DNA from: Undibacterium sp.
GTDB lineage: Bacteria > Pseudomonadota > Gammaproteobacteria > Burkholderiales > Burkholderiaceae
Reading direction: 5' to 3'
Length of the DNA stretch: 5,685 nt
Assembly: GCA_014376575.1 (NCBI GenBank)
Contig: JACMRF010000118.1
Coordinates: 1 to 5,685, forward strand
The translations under genes and the position numbers were made by a program. Positions 1 to 5,685 of the stretch are shown piece after piece. Every line of letters begins with the position of its first letter. Position 1 is the first letter of the stretch. Below the pieces are notes generated by a model. The model saw nothing but the letters and a program-made list of their open reading frames with translations, was not told the origin of the DNA and searched no databases.

Positions 1-69
1 CAATCATGGTGAAGTAGGGGGAGTTTAGGCTTAGCGTTTTATTTTGCGCGAGGTCTTTTGCAGCAACTT

Positions 70-192
70 CTACTTCCTTCGCTGCCAGCAAGACATTTTT
101 CGATATCCTGCGGGTGCTTCTACATGTCTGCCAAGCGCTAGCGCGACATCAAGCTTGAGCTTGCCCACATCGACCAAGGGCAGCGTTAAGTG
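70..192 (-). pseudogene. Possible IS110-type transposase N-terminal relic
   Basis: Read on the minus strand from about 192 down to a TAG at 72-70, one frame gives a peptide containing VDVGKLKLDVAL, then GRHVEAPAGYRK. This resembles the N-terminus of IS110-family transposases. In those proteins a conserved D-x-(S/A)-K-x-K-L-D-V motif carries the first acidic residue of the RuvC-like (DEDD) active site, and a short linker leads to a P-x-G-(Y/F) segment. The frame is closed upstream by a TGA and downstream by a TAG, so at most about 35 residues of a roughly 320-400-residue protein remain. I see no continuation in other frames and no IS ends. The match is short and could be coincidence, so treat this as a hint. 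Confidence 0.28.
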
Positions 193-454
193 TTGGTCAA
201 ATCACCCGCTATTTATGTGAGCCGATTGTTCTGCAATCCTTACTTCAGCAAGCATGATATCCGGTGAAGTGTTCAAGTACGAATACAGGCATTCATAAAA
301 AGACTGCTAACCAGCCTTGCTGGTCGCCGCTTATTGAGCAAGGTGATGCATGAGTGAAGCAATTTTTCTTAAGTATTTTTTTTGCGCGAGAGACCAATCC
401 TATTGGCAAGATATGCGGCGCTGTATTGCTTACAAAATGTTACCACTTGAGTAA

Positions 455-483
455 GTATTGGTGCTTGTGCCTTGCACTATAAT
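455..483 (+). promoter_or_regulatory. Candidate sigma-70 promoter for the NERD gene
   Basis: A perfect TATAAT -10 hexamer lies at 478-483. The hexamer 17 bp upstream is GTATTG (455-460), which matches the TTGACA consensus poorly, and there is no extended -10 TG. Transcription would start near 490, giving an untranslated leader of about 120 nt before the ATG at 613. The -10 box is seen directly; its use as a promoter is inferred. Confidence 0.45.
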
Positions 484-612
484 CAACAAATCTTGTACTT
501 TAAAAATTCTCGTCCAGTACACAAAAATACATAACTGAGTGCTTTAAGCAAATATGATTATTTCGATAGCAGAAGCCATTGCCCAAGTATCGTGTGGCCG
601 CAGGAGACACCT

Positions 613-1365
613 ATGTTGATTAAACGCCTGGTTCCGGTACAAACCAAATTGGACTACGCCGCTTCGCGATTAAAATTGATCGTAGATGCAAAGAACATCT
701 ATCGCATGCTCGATAAGCAAAAAACGCAAGACGCCATGCACGCGACCTATGTCACGGCGGATGACTTTAATTTGCTGTACGAAGACAGGCAAGATGTCGC
801 GGTCTTGCATGATCTGCGTATATCCGTACCGGGTGGCCAATTACACATTGACCATCTTTTTATTACAGATACTTTTCATGTATTTATCATTGAATCGAGG
901 ACTGCAGAATGTAAATTGGTGTTGGGCGAAAACCGCCACTTCACCAGTACAGACGACGAGGCGGAAACTTGTGCGATTCCTTCACCTATTCAGCAATTGA
1001 AGAAAAATAGATTTGTTCTCAAGCGCGTTTTGCAGCAAATTGATTTACCGACTCGTTTCGGACGTAAGTTAATACCGCAATTCCATAACTTTGTATTGAT
1101 AGACTCAAGAGCTGAATTTTCAAATCGCTTGGGGCGAGATGATGAGTATTTTTTAAGCCCAGAGCAATTGATCTCTCTGATCGATCAGCAAGGACAGAAA
1201 AAATCCTTATTGAGTTTCATGAATAAGATGCCAGAGAGCGAATTACGGCGTATTGCAAGGCGCATAGCGCACATGCATATGCCGAAAAAAATTCGATTCT
1301 CAAATAAATTCCGGCATATCTTACTTCCCTCATACGATCATGGCGAGAGACGCCATTTTTCTTAA
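613..1365 (+). CDS. NERD-domain (nuclease-related) protein
   Basis: This 250-residue soluble protein has no signal peptide or membrane segment. The start was set at the ATG at 613 because AGGAG (602-606) sits 6 nt upstream; an in-frame GTG at 592 would add only seven residues and has no better site. Residues about 65-135 look like the NERD fold: a strand with GGQLHIDHLFI (Asp80), then VFIIESRT (Glu94), then IPSPIQQ around 122-128. In NERD proteins the Asp and the E-x-K motif correspond to the active site of restriction-endonuclease-like enzymes. The IPSPIxQ block followed by a basic helix is typical of a group I know from betaproteobacteria. Here Arg96 replaces the usual Lys, so nuclease activity is doubtful. 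The C-terminal tail (about 208-250) is strongly basic, consistent with nucleic-acid binding. The cellular role of this family is not established. The gene appears monocistronic and converges on gcr, overlapping it by 4 nt. Confidence 0.8.
   Translation: MLIKRLVPVQTKLDYAASRLKLIVDAKNIYRMLDKQKTQDAMHATYVTADDFNLLYEDRQDVAVLHDLRISVPGGQLHIDHLFITDTFHVFIIESRTAECKLVLGENRHFTSTDDEAETCAIPSPIQQLKKNRFVLKRVLQQIDLPTRFGRKLIPQFHNFVLIDSRAEFSNRLGRDDEYFLSPEQLISLIDQQGQKKSLLSFMNKMPESELRRIARRIAHMHMPKKIRFSNKFRHILLPSYDHGERRHFS
1340..1362 (+). terminator. Intrinsic terminator inside the NERD gene 3' end
   Basis: ATGGCG (1340-1345) pairs perfectly with CGCCAT (1351-1356) across the loop AGAGA. The stem is followed by a T-rich run, TTTTTCTT, at 1356-1363. 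This is the shape of a rho-independent terminator for plus-strand transcription. It lies within the last codons of the NERD gene (residues His-Gly-Glu-Arg-Arg-His-Phe-Ser) and its T-tract runs into the TAA stop. Read on the minus strand the hairpin is preceded by A's and has no T-run after it, so it should not stop gcr transcripts. Confidence 0.6.
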
Positions 1366-3383
1366 CGGTCAAGTTTTTTTATCTCATCGTTGACGATAAT
1401 TTTTTCTTTCGGGGGTAGAAAAAAGTCTCTTGGGCTAGTCACAAAACGCCGCCACATCAATCCCGTTAAAGTTCTCTCCTGAACGAAACTGACGCGTCGT
1501 GACCTTAACGCTACCAGGATGGCAAGGTTGAAACTCACACCGAGATTGACTAAGCCTATGGAAACAATGCCCGTCAGTGAAGTAGCAACAACTTGCCAGC
1601 TCATTTGATGATCCAGTCCGACCAGCGCAAAAGCAAAATTGGCGCTAGAAAAGGTGATGTGACGTATGTCTATCGGCAAACCAAAAAATACGCCAAGTTG
1701 CCCAATGCTGCCGAGCATGATGCCGAAAAATAAGTTACCAGTGAGCGCACCTAAATTATTGCCGATGTAAGTGGTCATCGTAGTGAGCCGGGCTTCACCC
1801 AGCAAACGCCTGAGCCACGTTAATTGCCGCAAACGGGCCGGAACATTGGCGTAACTGGCCGTGTTATCGAAGTAGCCGGATATTAATCCTGATAAAAATA
1901 AACAGACACCGGCAATCGCCGCATGCGGCAAAGCCAGGCTATTTATCGGATCAATATCATGCAATAGATGGGTCGCTTTTTCTGGTGTTACAAGATGGTG
2001 CCCAAAGATGCCGTACCAGGCCCAAGCGATGGCGTAAGCGGTTGGTATGGCGAGCGCGATGTTACCGATAATGGCAATAAATTGTGAGCGCGCCACGCGC
2101 ACGATCAGTTCTCCCAATTCATCGAGTTTTTGCCTGCCCTCATCAATTGATCTGGCAATGAGTGCTGCGGTCATTGCCGGTTGTTTGGTGGCGATCGTAA
2201 AGTGCATCACGTGTACCAGAATAAAACCGAATGAATAGTTCACGCTATACATCACTGCATAGGCGAACGGTGCCATCACGAATTTGCCGAGCAAAATCTT
2301 AATTAATGCCATAAATCCGACAATGAAACCTGCGCCCATTGCCGAATACAATAAGGCCAGCCATTCAGCTTTATTCCCCGTAACATAGTGTTCGCCGCTT
2401 TTGCCTGCGCGCTCTGTCATTTGCAAGGACAATAATTCAGTGTTGCTACGTATTAATTCACGCAGGCTATGGCGCTGATTGTCTGCCAGCACTAATTCTT
2501 TGAGTAATTCAACAGTAATCGTCGCGGCCTCTTTTGTGGTGCCAGAGTCGAGCAACTTGAGTAATTGGCGCATGCGATTAATGCTTTGCGTGAGCGACAA
2601 CAACAGGCGCGTCAGACTGATAGAGACACCTTGGACTGCGGAGATACGCCTGATTTTGATGACCACTTCTTCACATTGAAGCAACAAGACGATGACAGGG
2701 CTTGCGTCATCACGCACTAAATCTTTTTCCATGAGCCATGCGTTATAGCTGTCTATATATTCGTTGACCTCATCGTTCTGGCGTAAGAAAGGGGATTCAA
2801 AGCGTTCGATAGTGGGATAATTGCGGACCAATTCCGATTCCAGGCCAATCGCGCTAATGCGATAAGACAAAACTTGAATCGCACTGAGTGTTTCCTGTAT
2901 TAAACCTATGTTGGTCTGACCAATGTCATCGACGCTAAATCCCAGCACAGTGATGAGATCTAGCCATATTTGATCTTCAACACCGGATACCCACTGATGG
3001 TCATGTTTATGATCAAACAGTTGACCAAAAATATCTTTCAGGTAGTCATCGTTGATTAACGGTGGCAAGAATTTATCAACAATAGCCGTCCACGCGGCAC
3101 CCCAAAAGCCTTTGTTTTGTGTAATGCCGGTATCTGTCAACAAATGGATTAACTTGCGAGTAACGAAGATGTTGCGCAAATAGGTACTGAGCGCAAGCCG
3201 GCTATTGTCTTGTTTGATGAGCAGGTAACAAAGTGCCCTGATGTGATCGGCCGCTTGCGCGACATTGTTTAATTTTTTGGGCCGCAGTGCGGCGACCAAT
3301 TCGCGTAATAAACCGATATCACGATGCGACGTTGGAAGTTGGTTATCTTGCTCAATGCGTATAAGAATAGTATCGATGGACAA
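1362..3383 (-). CDS. gcr: Gcr-family 'site-specific recombinase' membrane protein
   Basis: This 673-residue protein matches the length and layout of the family annotated as site-specific recombinase Gcr (Pfam SpecificRecomb), found mainly in Neisseria and Burkholderiales. Residues 1-335 are soluble and mostly helical. From 340 to about 628 there are six or seven hydrophobic segments (near 341-365, 368-395, 434-462, 484-506, 540-568, perhaps 575-592, and 596-626). Family-like conserved stretches are TGNKAEW (335-341), HFTIATKQPAMTAA (394-407), SGYFDN (502-507) and LPIDIRHITFSSANFAFAL (569-587). The tail is basic and cytosolic in character. I see no serine- or tyrosine-recombinase catalytic motif, so the recombinase name is inherited and not supported by this sequence. 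The start is TTG (3383-3381), chosen because GGAG (complement of 3390-3393) lies 6 nt upstream and no better ATG is available. The gene is transcribed divergently from the CorC-like gene and converges with the NERD gene. Confidence 0.85.
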   Translation of the reverse strand: MSIDTILIRIEQDNQLPTSHRDIGLLRELVAALRPKKLNNVAQAADHIRALCYLLIKQDNSRLALSTYLRNIFVTRKLIHLLTDTGITQNKGFWGAAWTAIVDKFLPPLINDDYLKDIFGQLFDHKHDHQWVSGVEDQIWLDLITVLGFSVDDIGQTNIGLIQETLSAIQVLSYRISAIGLESELVRNYPTIERFESPFLRQNDEVNEYIDSYNAWLMEKDLVRDDASPVIVLLLQCEEVVIKIRRISAVQGVSISLTRLLLSLTQSINRMRQLLKLLDSGTTKEAATITVELLKELVLADNQRHSLRELIRSNTELLSLQMTERAGKSGEHYVTGNKAEWLALLYSAMGAGFIVGFMALIKILLGKFVMAPFAYAVMYSVNYSFGFILVHVMHFTIATKQPAMTAALIARSIDEGRQKLDELGELIVRVARSQFIAIIGNIALAIPTAYAIAWAWYGIFGHHLVTPEKATHLLHDIDPINSLALPHAAIAGVCLFLSGLISGYFDNTASYANVPARLRQLTWLRRLLGEARLTTMTTYIGNNLGALTGNLFFGIMLGSIGQLGVFFGLPIDIRHITFSSANFAFALVGLDHQMSWQVVATSLTGIVSIGLVNLGVSFNLAILVALRSRRVSFVQERTLTGLMWRRFVTSPRDFFLPPKEKIIVNDEIKKLDR

Positions 3384-3620
3384 TGCTTTCTCCAGTGATC
3401 GTGATCATTCTTCACTAAGAAGAAAAAGAGGTTATTGGCTTAAGAATATAAGGCTGAAAGCACAAACATAGGCGTTGAATCAGGTCGTGTGTTGTGCAAA
3501 CGCAAGATAGACAGCGACGATCCATGCGTAAATAACGCCGCTATCAGACAATAAAATGTTGTACGGGTTCACTCGATGTAGTCTACAGTAACACCTTGTT
3601 GATTGATAAAAGGCTAGTCG
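3384..3620. other. Divergent intergenic region between gcr and the corC-like gene
   Basis: These 237 bp must hold the promoters of both flanking genes. On the plus strand the best candidate is TTGTAC (3559-3564), then 17 bp, then TCTACA (3582-3587), with TACAGT (3584-3589) as an alternative -10. An inverted repeat TGTAG-T-CTACA (3577-3587) overlaps that -10 and could be an operator. On the minus strand TATATT occurs at about 3446-3451, without a convincing -35. No long ORF on either strand looks coding. Confidence 0.45.
3396..3407. promoter_or_regulatory. Near-palindrome next to the gcr ribosome binding site
   Basis: TGATC-GT-GATCA is a 12-bp inverted repeat with five paired bases on each side. 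It begins two bases upstream of the GGAG Shine-Dalgarno element of gcr. It could be a protein-binding operator or a small mRNA hairpin affecting translation. It is short enough to arise by chance; function is inferred from position only. Confidence 0.25.
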
Positions 3621-4922
3621 TTGGATAATTTATTATTAGTCGTTGCGGCCTTGTTCCTGGTGGCATTGAACGGGTTTTTCGTTGCTGCGGAGTTTGGCCT
3701 GGTTAAATTACGCCAGACGCGCATACGCAGTATTGCCAGAGCCGGTGGCGTGCGTGGTCGTTTGCTGGTGACTGTGCATCAGAATCTTGATTCCTATCTG
3801 TCTGCCTGCCAGCTTGGCATTACCCTCGCTTCCTTAGGCTTGGGGTGGATAGGTGAGCCAGCATTTGCGGGTTTGCTGGAACCGCTATTGAGTTTGGCCG
3901 GCTTTCGTTCGCTTGAGCTGATCCACGGTATTTCATTTGTCTTCGCCTTCTTCGTGATCTCCTTTTTACATATTGTCATAGGCGAGCTAGCGCCTAAGTC
4001 GATGGCGATTCGCATGCCAGAGCGTGTTTCGCTGTGGACCGCTCCGGCGCTGTATTTGTTCTATTGGACAATGTACCCGGTGATCTGGGTGCTCAATAAA
4101 AGTGCCAATGCCGTTTTGGCATGGGGTGGTTTAGATGTCGGGCATGGTGGCGATGCGCACTATTCGCCCGAAGAATTGAAAATGATTTTGCGCGGTAGCC
4201 ACTCCAGCAAAAAATTGACTCCCGATGAGTGGAGCATCATGGCGCAGATGCTTGATTTTGGGGATCTTGAGATTTCTGATCTGATGCGCCCGATTAATGA
4301 AGTCGTGGCAATGTATAAAGGCGCGACCTTGCAGGAAAACATGAGCACCGCATCGCGTAACCGCTTTAGCCGTTATCCGTATTTTGATACCGATAAAAAA
4401 ACCGTACTCGGGATGCTGCATCTCAAGGATTTATTCTTTGCGCAGCAAAGCGGCAAGTCTCTGGATGATTTGAGTAAACATCTGCGTCAGGTTGAGTATG
4501 TTCCGCCGAATATGCCTGCATTAGAGTTATTTCGCCGCTTCCGGAAAGGCGCTCCCCACTTCGCCATGGTGGGTTATCACGGGCAAACACCTGCCGGGTT
4601 CTTAACTCTGGATAATTTACTGAGCGCATTGGTCGGGCAGATTCGCGATGAGTTTCGCCAGAATGAAAACGATTGGACTACGCTCGACGATGGCACCTTG
4701 CTTGGTAAAGGCAGTTTGCCCTTGTTCACTCTTGGTATCGCCCTAGGCATAGATGTTGATAGCGATGACGTGGAATCGATAGGTGGTTTGATCATGTACT
4801 CCTTGGGCGATTTGCCTGTGGAAGGGCAAAAAGTGGAATTTCCCCAGTTTGATGCGGTCGTCAAAAAAATGAACGGGCCACGCATTGTGCTGGTCAGAAT
4901 TTATCCAAAAAAAGACGAGTAG
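3621..4922 (+). CDS. CNNM/CBS/CorC_HlyC-domain membrane protein (hemolysin-family / HlyC-CorC type)
   Basis: This 433-residue inner-membrane protein has the standard architecture and length of the HlyC/CorC (CNNM) family, whose members are linked to magnesium or cobalt efflux and are often misnamed hemolysins. The CNNM (DUF21) domain spans about 1-185. It has an N-terminal helix ending in LNGFFVAAEFGLVKLRQTR (16-34), a re-entrant SACQLGITLASLGLGWIGEP stretch (61-80), helices near 101-121 and 137-163, and the hallmark GELAPK (121-126). Two CBS domains follow: the first opens at DLMRP (220-224) and includes SRYPYFD (250-256), and the second covers about 285-345. These bind adenine nucleotides in relatives. 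A CorC_HlyC domain (about 352-430), containing SIGGLIMYSLGDLP, closes the protein. The start is TTG at 3621, with AAAAGG (3608-3613) 7 nt upstream; no in-frame ATG or GTG fits the N-terminal membrane helix better. The substrate cannot be told from sequence. The gene appears to be transcribed alone. Confidence 0.88.
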   Translation: MDNLLLVVAALFLVALNGFFVAAEFGLVKLRQTRIRSIARAGGVRGRLLVTVHQNLDSYLSACQLGITLASLGLGWIGEPAFAGLLEPLLSLAGFRSLELIHGISFVFAFFVISFLHIVIGELAPKSMAIRMPERVSLWTAPALYLFYWTMYPVIWVLNKSANAVLAWGGLDVGHGGDAHYSPEELKMILRGSHSSKKLTPDEWSIMAQMLDFGDLEISDLMRPINEVVAMYKGATLQENMSTASRNRFSRYPYFDTDKKTVLGMLHLKDLFFAQQSGKSLDDLSKHLRQVEYVPPNMPALELFRRFRKGAPHFAMVGYHGQTPAGFLTLDNLLSALVGQIRDEFRQNENDWTTLDDGTLLGKGSLPLFTLGIALGIDVDSDDVESIGGLIMYSLGDLPVEGQKVEFPQFDAVVKKMNGPRIVLVRIYPKKDE

Positions 4923-4976
4923 TTTGCAATCTTTTTGATTCAGCAAGGCAGACACTGTACCTTGAGTCCATTATTT

Positions 4977-5346
4977 CAAACGCCAGTTTTTGCTGCCTGA
5001 CTAAATTGCCAGTCGATAGCTTGTAAAACCATCATTAATTACCAGAGCGAATGTGCTATCACTGTTATGCAAACCAACGATTCAATGTCCAGCTTGTTGA
5101 GATGCGCGATGATCTCTTCGTTGCGATCAATTTCCTGAGTACTTCCTTCTGGCATGCGAGTGGCAAAGCGTAGTGGGTTACCGTGGTAGGTTATGCCAAG
5201 GATGGTGCCGTCTAGACGCCCGATGCCCCGTAGCATAACGAGCGTGATGCGGAACACCCCTAAAACCTCGGCGCGAATCACGGCATTCAAGCCCGGCGCA
5301 TCACCGCCGCCTGTACTGATGGTAATACGCGTGATGGTGGCGTCAT
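4977..5346 (-). pseudogene. 6-phosphofructokinase 5' remnant (decayed pfkA-like)
   Basis: The minus strand encodes STGGGDAPGLNAVIRA (5317-5270), the nucleotide-binding glycine loop of ATP- or PPi-dependent phosphofructokinase. It is followed in frame by ITLVMLRGI, DGTILGITYHGNPLRFAT, then GSTQEIDRNEEIIAHL and LVCI, all in the order seen in real enzymes. Several lesions are visible. About 35-40 residues normally found between NAVIRA and the RGI segment are missing. Right after LVCI the expected GGDGT catalytic block appears only after a one-base shift and as SDST (near 5050-5066). The frame then closes at 5039, and the shifted frame also meets stops. Nothing resembling the C-terminal two thirds (PKTIDND, fructose-6-phosphate site) remains. 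The original start was possibly the ATG at 5346-5344, 12 nt after the DUF2892 stop, now out of frame. The open frame continues upstream to 5458, but only by overlapping the DUF2892 gene, so that part is not real. The left boundary is approximate. Confidence 0.75.
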
Positions 5347-5358
5347 GGCTTGGAGACC

Positions 5359-5550
5359 TTATTTTTTCATAGGGCAAGTTGAGAGGCCGAAAGGTAGATA
5401 AGCCGGGCAAAATCGGAACGTGCCAGTGAGTAAAGGTACGATACCAATCCAGCCCCAATAGCCGATGTAGCCCGTTAGTGTTAAGCCAATCAAGGCCAAT
5501 CCTGCGACGATACGGATGATGCGGTCTGTGCTACCTACGTTGATGTTCAT
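5359..5550 (-). CDS. YgaP-like DUF2892 small membrane protein
   Basis: This 63-residue protein is complete and matches the short stand-alone members of the DUF2892 (inner-membrane YgaP-like transmembrane) family. It opens with MNINVGSTDRIIRIVAG, the family's usual N-terminal signature. Two hydrophobic helices follow (about 12-27 and 30-45). It ends with the characteristic GTFRFCPAY...GLSTC segment, whose two cysteines (Cys48, Cys59) are conserved in the family. In larger relatives this membrane part is joined to a rhodanese (sulfurtransferase) domain; here it stands alone, and its function is unknown. The start was set at the ATG at 5550-5548 because AAGGAG lies 7 nt upstream and the family signature begins exactly there. 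The same frame extends upstream to 5658, but that extension is unlike the family. The phosphofructokinase remnant follows 12 nt downstream on the same strand, so the two were probably co-transcribed. Confidence 0.88.
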   Translation of the reverse strand: MNINVGSTDRIIRIVAGLALIGLTLTGYIGYWGWIGIVPLLTGTFRFCPAYLPFGLSTCPMKK

Positions 5551-5602
5551 ACTGCTCTCCTTGGTGGTTAAACCCAGATTTTCCATTAGGCGCACCTGCG
5601 GT

Positions 5603-5673
5603 GCTATTGGCATGCTGACGGCGCATTTTCGGTCATTTTTTCTGCTCTTCGTTGCCAATAGCTCGCTATTGGC
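5603..5673. repeat. Three copies of a GCTATTGGC / GCCAATAGC nonamer
   Basis: GCTATTGGC occurs at 5603-5611 and 5665-5673, and its exact complement GCCAATAGC lies at 5654-5662. The second and third copies form a perfect 20-bp inverted repeat with a 2-nt centre (5654-5673), giving an 8-bp stem with a 4-nt loop if folded. No T-run follows on either strand, so it is not an ordinary intrinsic terminator. It lies 53-123 bp upstream of the DUF2892 start and could be an operator pair or part of a small dispersed repeat. The window ends 12 bp further on. Confidence 0.5.
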
Positions 5674-5685
5674 GCCTCATTCGCA

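Larger units (their letters stand above)
1..612. other. Intergenic region without an intact gene
   Basis: No open frame here is long enough or recognisable enough to call as an intact gene. On the minus strand, about 70-192, there is a short peptide resembling the start of an IS110-type transposase. On the plus strand, a 34-codon ORF at 350-454 has a plausible AAGGTG upstream. Positions 310-324 form a small hairpin (ACCAGC/GCTGGT, 3-nt loop) with no adjacent T-run on the plus strand. On the minus strand a T-run follows only after about 8 nt, so it is a poor terminator. A TATAAT box at 478-483 probably serves the NERD gene, leaving a leader of roughly 120 nt. The rest looks like decayed or non-coding sequence. 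Confidence 0.6.

Noticed and set aside
310..324. Hairpin ACCAGC-CTT-GCTGGT as a terminator.
   Set aside because: There is no adjacent T-run on the plus strand, and on the minus strand the T-run begins only about 8 nt beyond the stem.
3265..3471. Plus-strand 68-codon ORF across the gcr start and divergent region.
   Set aside because: Most of it is antisense to gcr, with no recognisable product or convincing ribosome site.
4131..4955. Several minus-strand ORFs of 62-102 codons opposite the corC-like gene.
   Set aside because: They mirror the codon pattern of the well-supported plus-strand gene and show no protein family features.
4923..4976. Intrinsic terminator after the corC-like gene.
   Set aside because: Only a weak bulged AAGGCAG/CTG-CCTT pairing is visible, with no T-tract after it.
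5359..5458. Open frame continuing the phosphofructokinase fragment upstream to 5458, giving a 139-residue protein.
   Set aside because: The first third lies inside the intact DUF2892 gene in another frame and has no phosphofructokinase similarity. Only the part below about 5346 is a gene remnant.
5551..5658. Upstream start giving a 99-residue DUF2892 protein.
   Set aside because: The family signature and a strong AAGGAG both point to the ATG at 5550; the extra 36 residues are unlike the family and cover the upstream region with the nonamer repeats.

Overview
The window reads as a stretch of chromosome from a betaproteobacterium, most likely in the Burkholderiales. The main clue is a complete Gcr-type 'site-specific recombinase' membrane protein, a family I know mainly from Neisseria and Burkholderiales. 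The NERD protein is also of the kind common in that class. Base composition looks intermediate (roughly half GC by eye), which would suit a moderate-GC lineage such as part of the Oxalobacteraceae. That narrower placement is a guess.

Layout from left to right. Positions 1-612 hold no intact gene. They contain a weak candidate transposase relic on the minus strand, a possible 34-codon ORF, and a good -10 box that probably serves the next gene. A NERD-domain gene (613-1365, +) follows. It converges with the gcr-like gene (1362-3383, -): the two stop codons share the palindrome TTAA, and an intrinsic terminator lies inside the last codons of the NERD gene. A 237-bp divergent intergenic region (3384-3620) separates gcr from a CNNM/CBS/CorC_HlyC transporter-family gene (3621-4922, +). 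Both of these genes appear to start at TTG. The right end carries, on the minus strand, a 63-residue YgaP-like (DUF2892) membrane protein (5359-5550). Directly downstream of it lies the decayed 5' part of a 6-phosphofructokinase gene (about 4977-5346).

The genes do not form one pathway. This looks like ordinary core chromosome carrying housekeeping-type membrane proteins. The most informative item is the phosphofructokinase relic: its glycine-rich ATP-loop motif is intact, but an internal segment is missing, a frameshift breaks the GGDGT motif, and the C-terminal two thirds are absent. It suggests an ancestral, now lost, Embden-Meyerhof enzyme. I see no CRISPR array, tRNA, rRNA, intact insertion sequence or clear novel system.
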